The notes: generated from the sequence alone by a model not told the origin. A stretch of 64,000 nt of DNA from Tritrichomonas musculus (GCA_039105265.1 JAPFFF010000003.1:806001-870000), one strand, 5' to 3'; positions 23,501 through 32,590 are shown, counted from the first letter of the stretch. Translations and numbers: made by a program.

Positions 23501-26358
23501 CCGGTGGAGACGAAGGTTCATCAAGTGTTGCTGGCGGAGACGAAGGCTCATCAAGCGTTGCCGGTGGAGACGAAGGCTCATCAAGTGTCGCTGGCGGAGA
23601 CGAAGGCTCATCAAGCGTTGCCGGTGGAGACGAAGGCTCATCAAGCGTTGCCGGTGGAGACGAAGGCTCATCAAGCGTTGCCGGTGGAGACGAAGGCTCA
23701 TCAAGCGTCGCTGGCGGAGACGAAGGCTCATCAAGCGTTACCGGTGGAGACGAAGGCTCATCAAGTGTCGCTGGCGGAGACGAAGGCTCATCAAGTGTTG
23801 CCGGTGGAGACGAAGGCTCATCAAGTGTCGCTGGCGGAGACGAAGGCTCATCAAGTGTTGCCGGTGGAGACGAAGGCTCATCAAGTGTCGCTGGCGGAGA
23901 CGAAGGCTCATCAAGCGTTGCCGGTGGAGACGAAGGCTCATCAAGTGTCGCTGGCGGAGACGAAGGTTCATCTAGTATCGCCAGTGGCGAAGACTCCCAA
24001 CCAGCATCACAGCCTGAAAGCGAAAGCCAAGTAGTTATTGTACCACAAGAAATTAGTGTTTCAGTGGAAGGACAAGCTGTTGTTGGTAGCACTCTTACTG
24101 CACATGTCACTCCATCTGAGGCCCGAGATGCTGTCGAATATCAATGGTATGCCGATAATCAACCAATATCAGGAGCTACAAAATCAACATATCAAATAAC
24201 AGATGCAGATGAAGGAAAATCAATTCATGTTGTCGTTACTCTAAAATCTGGATTTCCACAATTTACAGGAAAACCAAGTTCAAAACCTACAAGCCAAGTT
24301 ACTAAAAGTGGATGCGATTACAATGTATTAAATTGTGCCAGATGCAAAGCAGATGACAGTTCCTATTGTGAACAATGCAATGATGGTTATGGTCTTAGAG
24401 GAGGCTATTGCTCATTATGCGGAAATGATCTCTTCATTTCAACAACATCTCCTTGCAAGTATGATTGTTCTGCAATTGCAAATTGCAGAAGTTTCGGAAG
24501 TTCTTTCGACTATAGTTCTTGCACTGTTGAAAATGGCCAATTTTATTGCTTAGATTGCGAAAGTGACTATTATGAGAGTGATGATCATAAATCATGTATC
24601 AAGGCACCAGAAGAACCATTTGAATGCTCTTATATTCCTGGATGCACTCAATGCAATGAAACAGAACGTGAATGCTTAAAGTGCGATCATGAAAACCACT
24701 TTACTGAATATTATGGATACTGTACATGCATAGATAATTATAAATACCATGAAGGTAAATGCCTTGAAATTGTTGAATGTGATTCAGAATCAAATTGCTT
24801 AGTATGCTTAGGTCCAAATAAGATTTGTGTTCAATGTAAGGAAAAATTCGGATTGAAAAACGGAAAATGTTCAGAATGTGGAGAAGGATTATACAGATAT
24901 TCAGATGAACCATGCTTAGTTACAAATTGTCCGTTTGATAACTGTGCAAAATGCACAGATTGGAATGATGCTGATGAAAACTCATGCAGAGAATGTAAAG
25001 AAGGATTTAATAAGTTTGATGATAGATGCATTAACACAACTCTCATTGATTGCCCTAACATTTTTGGATGCAGCAAATGCTACGCAGGTGATACAAGCTA
25101 TTGCGTACAATGCAATTCAACTGAACACTTTACCAATTCTAGAGTTCATAGAGGTACCTGTGTTTGCGATATTGATCATGATTTCGTTGATAATAAGTGT
25201 GTCAGACCAAAAGGACCATATGTACCATTGCCTGTGAACAAGAGTGATATGGCTACAATTCCAGAAGGAGCATGGGATCCTAATGCACCAAGTGGTCCAG
25301 ATGGAAAGAATTACACATTGATACATGGAGATTTAATCCAAGAAGGAGATAAAAATATTTATCATACTTTTAATTCAAGTGCAGGATATGTTGTAGTTCT
25401 ACCTGAAGATGCTAGTAAAACATTCTATTTTGAAATTGAAGGTCGAGAAAAACCATTCACAGTACAAATACCACCAACTACTGTTGCTGATATTGAATGC
25501 AATTCTGCAACTCTTAATTTACCTCCAGAAAACAAGATTAACATCAACGGAGGCGGAGTAATTAATTTAAATCCAATTGGAGGTGGAGATAAACTTATTG
25601 TTAATAGCGTCAAAGTCAATCCTTCTTCGAATGAACTCATTTTGGATTCACCTGCTAACTTAACAATTGTAGATTTGGACATATCTGGTCACCAATCTGT
25701 CACAGGCCAAGATCCAGACAAAAACTTACAAACACTTTGCAAACTCGTTAAAATTGAAGCAGAATCGGTATTTACAGCCACAAACTTGAAATTTGAAGAA
25801 ATTAAAGTTGGTTTACGTTCAATAATCAATATTGTTACTGATAATGTTGTTATTGATGATGCTCCAATTGAACTTTATCATTTGAAAAATAACTTCGGTA
25901 ATCAAAGAGCTCCTCTCAGCTTCACTGGTAAAAAAGCACCGGGAGTTACAAAGGGAATTCGTATACTTCCATTAGACGAAGGAGAACCTGTACCAACTGA
26001 AAATGAAAACTTTACAGTTGCAGATTTTAACATTAATGACAATATTGATAATGCATCATATAATGCATGCATACAAATGAAAAAAGAATTCAATGGTGGT
26101 GAAGATTTCGAATCAGATAGAGCTGAATGTTATCAAGATGAAAAAGATGAAAAAGTTTGGAGATTAATTGCCACAAAGACTGTAAAAGAAAGTAAGAAAA
26201 AAGATAAAGGTTTATCAGGTGGTGCTATTGCAGGTATTGTTATTGCATGCATTGTCGTTGTTGCTGCCATTATTGCTCTTCTTGTTTACTTCCTCGTCAT
26301 TAAGAAGAGAAATCAATCAACAACATCAACACAAGGTGATTCATCTATTGCTATATAA
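20524..26358 (+). CDS. Giant tandem-repeat type I membrane surface protein
   Basis: A 1944-residue product. Residues 1-14 form a hydrophobic signal peptide. Residues 15-1154 are 114 copies of GDEGSSSVAG, an acidic and Ser-rich stalk. Next come a Gln/Pro/Ser linker (about 1155-1172) and a bacterial-style Ig-like module (about 1175-1260; EYQWYADNQPISGAT, then STYQITDADEGKSIHVVVT). A Cys-rich furin/EGF-like region follows (about 1263-1560; many C-x-x-C pairs, e.g. NCARCKADDSSYCEQC), then a beta-rich region (about 1575-1870). The end has one membrane segment (GGAIAGIVIACIVVVAAIIA) and a short tail of about 18 residues. The whole gene is open. The layout fits a cell-surface adhesin or coat protein; the Ser-rich stalk is a likely glycosylation platform. 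Function is inferred from layout only; I recognise no named family for the full protein. Confidence 0.85.
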   Translation: MILIYLFISTILAVGDEGSSSVADNDEGSSSVAGGDEGSSSVAGGDEGSSSVAGGDEGSSSVAGGDEGSSSVAGGDEGSSSVAGGDEGSSSVAGGDEGSSSVAGGDEGSSSVAGGDEGSSSVAGGDEGSSSVAGGDEGSSSVAGGDEGSSSVAGGDEGSSSVAGGDEGSSSVAGGDEGSSSVAGGDEGSSSVAGGDEGSSSVAGGDEGSSSVAGGDEGSSSVAGGDEGSSSVAGGDEGSSSVAGGDEGSSSVAGGDEGSSSVAGGDEGSSSVAGGDEGSSSVAGGDEGSSSVAGGDEGSSSVAGGDEGSSSVAGGDEGSSSVAGGDEGSSSVAGGDEGSSSVAGGDEGSSSVAGGDEGSSSVAGGDEGSSSVAGGDEGSSSVAGGDEGSSSVAGGDEGSSSVAGGDEGSSSVAGGDEGSSSVAGGDEGSSSVAGGDEGSSSVAGGDEGSSSVAGGDEGSSSVAGGDEGSSSVAGGDEGSSSVAGGDEGSSSVAGGDEGSSSVAGGDEGSSSVAGGDEGSSSVAGGDEGSSSVAGGDEGSSSVAGGDEGSSSVAGGDEGSSSVAGGDEGSSSVAGGDEGSSSVAGGDEGSSSVAGGDEGSSSVAGGDEGSSSVAGGDEGSSSVAGGDEGSSSVAGGDEGSSSVAGGDEGSSSVAGGDEGSSSVAGGDEGSSSVAGGDEGSSSVAGGDEGSSSVAGGDEGSSSVAGGDEGSSSVAGGDEGSSSVAGGDEGSSSVAGGDEGSSSVAGGDEGSSSVAGGDEGSSSVAGGDEGSSSVAGGDEGSSSVAGGDEGSSSVAGGDEGSSSVAGGDEGSSSVAGGDEGSSSVAGGDEGSSSVAGGDEGSSSVAGGDEGSSSVAGGDEGSSSVAGGDEGSSSVASGDEGSSSVAGGDEGSSSVAGGDEGSSSVAGGDEGSSSVAGGDEGSSSVAGGDEGSSSVAGGDEGSSSVAGGDEGSSSVAGGDEGSSSVAGGDEGSSSVAGGDEGSSSVAGGDEGSSSVAGGDEGSSSVAGGDEGSSSVAGGDEGSSSVAGGDEGSSSVAGGDEGSSSVAGGDEGSSSVAGGDEGSSSVAGGDEGSSSVTGGDEGSSSVAGGDEGSSSVAGGDEGSSSVAGGDEGSSSVAGGDEGSSSVAGGDEGSSSVAGGDEGSSSVAGGDEGSSSIASGEDSQPASQPESESQVVIVPQEISVSVEGQAVVGSTLTAHVTPSEARDAVEYQWYADNQPISGATKSTYQITDADEGKSIHVVVTLKSGFPQFTGKPSSKPTSQVTKSGCDYNVLNCARCKADDSSYCEQCNDGYGLRGGYCSLCGNDLFISTTSPCKYDCSAIANCRSFGSSFDYSSCTVENGQFYCLDCESDYYESDDHKSCIKAPEEPFECSYIPGCTQCNETERECLKCDHENHFTEYYGYCTCIDNYKYHEGKCLEIVECDSESNCLVCLGPNKICVQCKEKFGLKNGKCSECGEGLYRYSDEPCLVTNCPFDNCAKCTDWNDADENSCRECKEGFNKFDDRCINTTLIDCPNIFGCSKCYAGDTSYCVQCNSTEHFTNSRVHRGTCVCDIDHDFVDNKCVRPKGPYVPLPVNKSDMATIPEGAWDPNAPSGPDGKNYTLIHGDLIQEGDKNIYHTFNSSAGYVVVLPEDASKTFYFEIEGREKPFTVQIPPTTVADIECNSATLNLPPENKININGGGVINLNPIGGGDKLIVNSVKVNPSSNELILDSPANLTIVDLDISGHQSVTGQDPDKNLQTLCKLVKIEAESVFTATNLKFEEIKVGLRSIINIVTDNVVIDDAPIELYHLKNNFGNQRAPLSFTGKKAPGVTKGIRILPLDEGEPVPTENENFTVADFNINDNIDNASYNACIQMKKEFNGGEDFESDRAECYQDEKDEKVWRLIATKTVKESKKKDKGLSGGAIAGIVIACIVVVAAIIALLVYFLVIKKRNQSTTSTQGDSSIAI
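20566..23985 (+). repeat. 114-copy 30 bp minisatellite in frame
   Basis: The 30 bp unit starts GGAGACGAAGGCTCATCAAG and codes GDEGSSSVAG. Counted from the 60 bp line register: (23956-20566)/30+1 = 114 units, the first and last being variants. Two main DNA variants alternate, AGCGTTGCCGGT and AGTGTCGCTGGC, which are synonymous. Only a few units change the protein (a DN variant near the start, VASG at about 23130, VTGG at about 23740, SIAS at the end). Confidence 0.95.
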
Positions 26359-27289
26359 GGCTACTAATTAGATTTATTTTTTTATCAAAAAAAATAAAAT
26401 TCTAAATTGTTAATAATAAATAAAACAATTTTCTTCAAATATGTTTGCAACTAAATTGCTGATTTTGATAACATAAAATTCTTTAATTTTCTTTGAAAAA
26501 TCAAAACTTGGAAATTAAAGTGTCAATGTTGATCATATCAATTTAAATATTTTGATAAAAATGAAATCTCATTGAATAGAATCTAAAAATGCCAGAAAGT
26601 TAATAAAAACAAGATTTTAGAAAATGTTATTGAAATAATGCATTTCATCATTTGGTTCCTTTTTCTACATTTTTGCAAAATAGGAATCCTTGTATCTTTT
26701 TTAAATATTTTTACAAAGTATTTCATTTGTTTTTAATATAGTACAAAAATATCTTCAAATAATTGTACCATTTTGAAATTTTGGTTTTAAAAACAACCAT
26801 TAGTACTGTATTTTGAATTTGTTTTGTCAAAATATTTGGTTCAAACTTGACATTTGACATTTTGAGCATCAGATTCTGCAATAAAAAATGTATTATTATC
26901 ATCGACGATTTCATTATTCTTTCTATTTAAGAAGATGACTTTAGATACTATTAGATCAAGTTTTAGCAACCCCTAAAATTTGGAAAATATACCAAAAAGA
27001 GATATTTATTATATACACCAGGTTCTCTAAATCTTGTAACTTTTGTTCAGATATTTTGGTTAACAAAAATATTTTTCTTGTTAACATTTTTTCTTGTTAA
27101 CAAAGGGCAAAAGAATTCATTTCTCCAATGAAGCACATCCGCAAGAGATCGACGCCCAAAAAAGTACAACATCGAATTCACATCTCCAATGAAGCACACC
27201 CGCAAAAGATGCGAAATTTAGAAGAGATATGATTTTGAATGTAATTGAAAGATAGGGTTTTAACATAATTAAATGAATATCAAATGAAA
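26359..27289. other. Intergenic, AT-rich
   Basis: No gene seen. The 27110-27215 part has a less AT-rich near-duplicate of about 35 nt (CTCCAATGAAGCACA twice, at about 27122 and 27185). The last 60 nt match the 3' flank of DUF3447 copy 1 at about 1930-1995, so that duplicated block extends beyond the gene. Confidence 0.5.
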
Positions 27290-28080
27290 TTACATTAGCA
27301 GAATATAGAAAATTTCTTTTTTGTTTTTATCTAAAACTATATCTTTCAAAAGTTTATCAACAAATTCACAATAATCGTACTTGCACAAGTTGCAAAATGA
27401 AGATTCACCAGTAAATTCGTTATTTAAAAAGGCGAAACTATAATATTTGAGACATTGATTGATTGTATAATGCGAATTTTCTTCATCATTTTGCATGAAG
27501 TTGTTTGTGAAGTAATTAGCAATGTCGTTGTGGTGGCACTTGATTGATTCATAAAAGACTTGCTTGCATGACCTATCATCTAATTTAGCATGATTGTCTT
27601 CGAGAAAGCGAATCATTTCTGCATTTTGGCCATGAATAGCCAAAGGCCACAACGATGGCGTTAATTCAACACCTTCAAATCTCAAATGGTTAAATATTTG
27701 AATTGAGCCAAAAAAATAAAGCATATTCAATCAATGAAATTCCACCATCTTCTTTACTACCTTGTTTTTTAAGTAAAAAAGAATTTGTTTCATAAATTGA
27801 TGGTCGAATTTTTGAGTTAAGTGAAACACCATTTCGAGTAACGTGCAAAACAAATTCTGTAATCATGCCATTTCGAATCAATTCACAGATTTGGCTGTCA
27901 TTTTCGCCTTGCTTTCGTTTTTCATAAAAGTTTTCCGGCAATTCTTTCTTTATCTATTCAACCCACTCCTTTTTCTTTGGGAACCATTTTTCACTGAGGA
28001 TATTTGGCTGCTATGTATTTGTCTGTGTTTGCAATTTTTTTAGCTATATATTTATCAAAAACTATTAGTTGTTGTTCAAT
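27290..28080 (-). pseudogene. Decayed DUF3447/ankyrin-type gene (copy 2)
   Basis: It matches copy 1 (1740-2515) closely over EYA-F-GSIQIFN, SLWPLAIHGQNAEMIRFLED and FCNLCKYDYCEFVDK, and extends further 5' with PENFYEKRKQGENDSQICEL, a conserved trichomonad DUF3447 opening. Breaks: one extra A in a 7-A run near 27710 (copy 1 has 5 A there) shifts the frame, an in-frame TAG lies just upstream of the KKELPENF section, and more breaks occur above 28000. The two copies have different lesions, so each decayed separately after duplication or came from a larger family. Confidence 0.8.
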
Positions 28081-28478
28081 GAAAAATGAATAAAAAATAA
28101 TTATTTTAATATCTCAAATTTATTCAATTTTTTTCACTAAATTTATTCAATTATTTTGAAAGAATTTTTTCAAATATTTTTGAAAGAATTCTTTCAATTT
28201 TTTTGAATAGTTTTTTAAAAAATATTAAAATGCAAATCTATACTTTATTATTCATACTTATGAACTATTTTTAGAATATTAATTTATAGCAATATATGAT
28301 CCATCTAATCATATAAAAATTAGTCAAAAATGCTAGTGAGCCAACATATTTCTCATGAAAAGTTACAATAAAAAGATTAGAAATAATGTAATGATTTAAA
28401 TGCAAAACACATACAAAACATAATTAGCTGTTTTATATTTTTTAAAGAAAAAATAAAAAAGAAATAATAAAATAGAAA
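28081..28478. other. AT-rich intergenic upstream of tRNA-Asp
   Basis: No gene seen; runs of A and T with short TTTTGAAAGAATT-like direct repeats near 28150-28210. Confidence 0.4.
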
Positions 28479-28550
28479 GGGACAATAGTCTAAAGGTTAG
28501 GATTTAAGACTGTCACTCTTAAGGTCCGGGTTCGATTCCCGGTTGGCCCG
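28479..28550 (+). tRNA. tRNA-Asp (anticodon GTC)
   Basis: A 72 nt cloverleaf. The acceptor stem GGGACAA pairs with TTGGCCC with one A-G mismatch at pair 4. The D arm contains AAAGGTTA. The anticodon stem TAAGA/TCTTA holds the loop CTGTCAC, giving anticodon GTC. The T arm is CCGGG-TTCGATT-CCCGG with an intact B box. Discriminator G fits Asp. A T6 run follows directly as a Pol III terminator. No intron, and CCA is not encoded. Confidence 0.93.
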
Positions 28551-28780
28551 TTTTTTGGATTTTTTTGTAGATTAAATTTTTAATTGATAATGAATGAATC
28601 AATCCGAAAATAAGCATTTCAAAAATGAGAATAAAACAGAGAAATGGAGAGAAAGCATTAAAATGATGTTTTTGATTAGATTAGATTAGATTTGCTAACA
28701 GAATATATGAGGTCAAAAAGTTTTCTTATTTAGGTAAATTTTTCATCGTTAAAGGTCAAAATTTCAAAATTTTTTTTTTA

Positions 28781-29637
28781 GGGTGTAGTTTATTTTTCAA
28801 TATCTCAGCATCTACTTTATGCTAAAAAGTTTTGTTCATATATTTATGATCAGTATCACTTGTATATTATTTTTTTGTTTTGCAAATATTAGTTTTTTTG
28901 AAAATACTAATATCACAATATCTAATTACTCCTTTTTTAAAATTCGAATATGAGTAAAAAATTAAAATATTTAGATCATATTTTTATAAATACTCTTATT
29001 TTTCCAGTTCATTCTATATCAGGCCCGATGATCTATTCCATTTTAAATTTGAATGAAAAGATATTCAATCGTAAAAAATCTCGAATAATAGAGATATTGG
29101 TTATTCCATCCGTAACTTTTTATTCTATAGCATAGATATTATATGGCTTAATTTTAATTGGAAAATATTTCGAATTGAATGACTACATACATTTTGAAAT
29201 TTCTATACATTTTCGAGTGATTTCAAAATGTATGTAGTCACTCAATTTGAAACAAATTAATTCTTTCTAACTTGAATCTGATGTAATAAATAGAGACTTA
29301 AAAAGTTATGGATGGAATAAGAAATATCTCTATTATTCGAGATTTTTTGCAATTGAACAAAATTGTTTAGAAAAAAAAGAAATATATCTCCTGAACATTT
29401 TAAGAAAAAATGAAAAAAACATTTTCATATATAAAATTATGATATAAATATTTTATTTTTTTACTCATATTCTAATTTTAAAAAAAGAAGTTATTACTTA
29501 TTGTGATATCAACATATCCTATAAAACGAATTTCAACACAACAAAAAAATAATATATAAGTGATACTGATTATAAATTTATGAACAAAACTTTTTGGCAT
29601 AAAGTAGATGTTGAGATATTGAAAATAAACTACACCC
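28781..29637. mobile_element. Fold-back element with about 420 bp inverted arms
   Basis: The left arm begins GGGTGTAGTTTATTTTTCAA and the right arm ends with its reverse complement (CTACACCC at 29630-29637). The similarity continues inward for about 420 nt with small indels: TCAGTATCACTT, TTCGAATATGAGTAAAAA and AATCTCGAATAATAGAGATA each reappear inverted. The centre is near 29205 around ACATACATTTTGAAAT and its complement. The flanking trinucleotide TTA is present on both sides. A transcript would fold into a long hairpin. No coding potential beyond chance frames. Confidence 0.8.
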
Positions 29638-29640
29638 TTA

Positions 29641-29830
29641 AGGGAGTAGTCCTGCATTTGATAATTATAAATCACTTTTTGATGTTGAGATATAAATAAT
29701 CCTGCATTTGATAATTATAAATATATATAAATTATTTTTTTATCTCTTTTAAACATGGAGAAAATACAATTTGTTTACTATCGCTAAAATATGAAATTTT
29801 GAATAAAAAATGTAAAATGGACTACTCCCT
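29641..29830. mobile_element. TA-flanked MITE (190 bp)
   Basis: Ends AGGGAGTAGTCC and GGACTACTCCCT, 12 bp perfect inverted repeats, with TA on both sides (29639-29640, 29831-29832). Inside, CCTGCATTTGATAATTATAA occurs twice (about 29651 and 29700). The terminus resembles that of the adjacent fold-back element (AGGGTGTAGT versus AGGGAGTAGT), so the two may be mobilised by related transposases. Confidence 0.75.
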
Positions 29831-29832
29831 TA

Positions 29833-30165
29833 AAAAAAAAATGTTCTAATTTTGAAATTATACAAGAAAAAAAAATCAATAGACAGCACTAAAGACACTT
29901 AAGCTTCACTCAAAAAGTGGCGTCACTAATGTTATAAAAAAATTAATCTGAATTTTTTATTTTGTTTTGATTTATATGAATCATATTTAATGTCATTTGT
30001 TTAAAATAACTATACATTGATGTAATAAATGGTAAATATTTTTTATTTCATAATTGTTAAATATTTATGTAGATAAATGTAATTTTTCATCTAAATGTAC
30101 AATTAATTATTTCTTCTCAATTTTTTGACATTTAACAAACCGTTGAACTATTTAATTTTTTGATT
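29833..30165. other. AT-rich intergenic
   Basis: Nothing recognised before the initiator of the zinc-knuckle gene. Confidence 0.4.
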
Positions 30166-30170
30166 TCATT
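30166..30170 (+). promoter_or_regulatory. Initiator of the zinc-knuckle repeat gene
   Basis: TCATT with predicted +1 A at 30168, 19 nt before the ATG at 30187. Supports a start upstream of the frameshift and not at 30212. Confidence 0.55.
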
Positions 30171-30186
30171 TTTTTTTTAAACCCAA

Positions 30187-30529
30187 ATGTCAGACGTTTA
30201 CTGTCAGTATTGTGGGGCAAACTCAACTAATGCCAAATCTTTATCTAATGGAAGCTGCTCTAAAAGCCCTACCCATCACCATGTTCTCTATGAAGGCTCT
30301 AAAAAAAAAAGAGTACTTTTGTAAGTACTGCGGAGCAAAGTATTATACAATTCTGTCAATGACATCTGGAGCATGCTCAAACAGCCCAAACGGCCACCAC
30401 ATCCCATATGAAGGTGCAGCAAAAAATAGCTACAAGTGTAAATATTGTGGATCAAGCTCTTATACACTGCAGACATTGACATCAGGTAGTTGTGCAAAAA
30501 GTCCAAATAAACATCACCAACCAGCTTAA
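30187..30529 (+). pseudogene. Triple CxxC-HH zinc-knuckle repeat protein, one homopolymer frameshift
   Basis: Three tandem modules of about 37 residues, each C-x-Y/K-C-G ... G-x-C-S/A-x-S-P-x-x-H-H: YCQYCGANSTNAKSL with SCSKSPTHHH, FCKYCGAKYYTILSM with ACSNSPNGHH, and YKCKYCGSSSYTLQTL with SCAKSPNKHHQ. The paired CxxC and terminal His pair suggest small zinc-binding folds. Module 1 (from the ATG at 30187) is out of frame with modules 2-3 because of a 10-A run (30301-30310); nine A would make one open frame of about 113 residues. Everything else is intact, including an Inr, so a sequencing or slippage error is as likely as a real null. Role unknown. Confidence 0.7.
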
Positions 30530-31592
30530 TAAAAAAATTACATCATTTTTTAAAAAAGTAATTTCAAAAAATTAACTTCTTTTTTTGAATTAATTCTTAT
30601 CTTTTGGAATTTGATAAAGTAAATAAGATTGGAAGCAAATTTCATCCAATTTAATTGAAATATTGAATTAGGTAATTATATTGATATATCTTTTGTTGAT
30701 ATATAGAAAAAAAAAAGGCTTTCAAATCGTTTTATTCATCAATAACTTTTGATTTAATATATATGATAAATATGAAAAATTAAAAAACACAAAATTAAAA
30801 ATATCAAATATGTTTCTTATTAAAATTTATCAAATATAATTTTATATTTCTGCATTGAACCAATAATATAAATAGAAACAAAATATTATAATTTTTTAAA
30901 AACATTCATTCTCAAAGATTTCAAGCAAAAAACAAGACAAACTTTTTCACTTTTATTTGAAATTGATTTATAATAACATCGTGCTAATTTAATAAAAATT
31001 GTTTTTTTTTTATACACAGCTATTAATAAAAAATATGAAATAAAAAGATATGAAATTATTTTTTATATTTTATTAATCATATAAAATGATTTTTATGATT
31101 ATTATTATTTATAGTTTTCTATAAATGATTATATTTAGGATGAGTCATAAAATTAATAAGAAACAGAAAAATACCATTCCAAATGATGCAATTCTCAATC
31201 ATTAAATTGATCAGAATTAACAAATTATGAAGAACATTTTTAAATTTCACATTTATAACTGTATTGCAATGTAAATATCTTATTAAATATGAAATATTTT
31301 AATTTTAAGATATTAATAATATCATGAAACAAAAATTAGTATAAATATAATGCAGTGATTATGATATATACAATTTTGATCCTCTGATTGGATTTATATA
31401 ATATTCATTGGCGTTATAATATAAAAAATCGATTTTTTCATACTAATTGAAGCAAAATTGCATATTTTTTGTATAAAAGATAGATTCATAGACTATCTCA
31501 TAAGTAAATTACTCAATTATTCAATTACTTTTCCGGTTTTCACTCAGTTATCTAATTTTGTGAACTGTAAGGATTCATTCGCCAGCCTTGCT
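30530..31592. other. AT-rich intergenic, about 1 kb
   Basis: No gene recognised. Confidence 0.4.
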
Positions 31593-31905
31593 TTACATCT
31601 GCTTAACAAAAATTTTTTCGCCTTTTTTGCTCACATAATCTACTGTTTGGAACAGGAAGAAAACAATTCTGACATTCTCTTTATCGTGACAGATTAAAGT
31701 GATAAGCGAATCTGCGATTACACTTGAAATTTTCATCATTCCAATTCTCAAAACCTCAGATTTGTTTTTGACCTCTTTAGAAACATATCTTTTATCTTTT
31801 TGGATAGCAGGTTTTGAAAAAAGCACTTGTCTTTTTGTGATTTGACGAATTTTATAATTACCTTAGGTGTATCCATGTGCTTAATTTTATTTTCAAAATC
31901 GTCTT
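31593..31905 (-). pseudogene. Unrecognised gene fragment
   Basis: A minus frame carries GMMKISSVIADSLITLICHD and VFFLFQTVDYVSKKGEKIF, with balanced composition unlike the surrounding chance frames. A second frame just upstream (DTPKVIIKFVKSQKDKCFF) looks like its frameshifted N-terminal side. It stops at a TAA and decayed sequence follows. I do not recognise the family. Confidence 0.35.
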
Positions 31906-32004
31906 TTTTTCAGAGTCGTTAAAAAAAAATCCAATTTGATAATAATATAATCATTTTGAGAAGAAACAAAATCATATATGTAAATAAAAGATAGTTAAAA
32001 GTAA

Positions 32005-32076
32005 GGGAGATTGGTCTAAAGGTAGGGCACGCGCTCTGGGAGTGTGATGATCTAGGTTCGAATCCTTGGTCTCCCA
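32005..32076 (+). tRNA. tRNA-Pro (anticodon TGG), copy 1
   Basis: 72 nt. Acceptor GGGAGAT/GTCTCCC. D arm GTCT-AAAGGTA-GGGC. Anticodon stem CGCGC/GTGTG closes a 7 nt loop TCTGGGA, so the anticodon is TGG with C instead of the near-universal T at position 33. Position-by-position alignment with typical eukaryotic tRNA-Pro supports this register. T stem CTAGG/CCTTG has one T-T mismatch that copy 2 does not. Followed by a T-rich Pol III stop. The alternative register (anticodon CTG, Gln) would leave a G-A closing pair. Confidence 0.82.
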
Positions 32077-32290
32077 TTTTTTTGTTTTTATTTATTTTTT
32101 TTAGTTCTATTCAAAATATACTCATAAAAGAATGGCATTATATAATCTATATTTTAAAGATTTCATTAAAAATGAAAGTTAAATTTGAGATGCAAGGGCA
32201 AGATAAAATAGAGCCTTATACGGAGTAAAAAACCTATATTTTAGATGTATTTTTGGTATTTTATGAATAAAATAAATAAGGATAGTTTTT

Positions 32291-32590
32291 TTAATTAAAA
32301 AGATCATCAAATACACATCCAATTTCTAATGTTTCTTCTTCTTCTTGTCCTTGCTCTTGCTCTTCTCCTTCTTATTTTTCTTTTGATATTGATAATTCTT
32401 TTTCTCTTGATTCAGAATTTGAAACAGCTGTTAATTTAGATTTACCGTTTGAAATAACTTCTTCTATATCTTTTCCTTCTAATTTATTAATAATTTCTTC
32501 TGCTTTTTTATTATCAATTTCAATTTCAACACTTTCAATTATTCTTTTGATATCTTTGCTTGTAATTCTGATATCAATTATTTATAGGCA
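32291..32590 (-). pseudogene. RPP2: Ribosomal protein P2 (stalk) relic
   Basis: The minus strand reads ITSKDIKRIIESVEIEID, then INKLEGKDIEEVISNGKSKL, an acidic Glu-rich tail and the end GCVFDDLFN, which follows the P2 stalk-protein layout (helical dimerisation domain, acidic hinge, hydrophobic C-terminal tail). Lesions: no start codon or clean N-terminal helix upstream of about 32590 (stops appear), and an in-frame TAA at 32372-32374 inside the acidic hinge. The C-terminal tail lacks the usual M-G-F-x-L-F-D sequence. It lies between the two tRNA-Pro genes. Non-functional copy; the working gene must be elsewhere. Confidence 0.75.

Noticed and set aside
20641-23985. CRISPR-like array
   Set aside because: Units are contiguous 30 bp repeats without spacers, in frame in a coding sequence of a eukaryote.
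20535-24110. Antisense and alternate-phase open frames of up to 1191 codons across the 30 bp array
   Set aside because: A 30 bp unit is a multiple of 3, so any frame without a stop in one unit stays open across the array. Only the 20524 frame has a signal peptide, non-repeat domains and an initiator.
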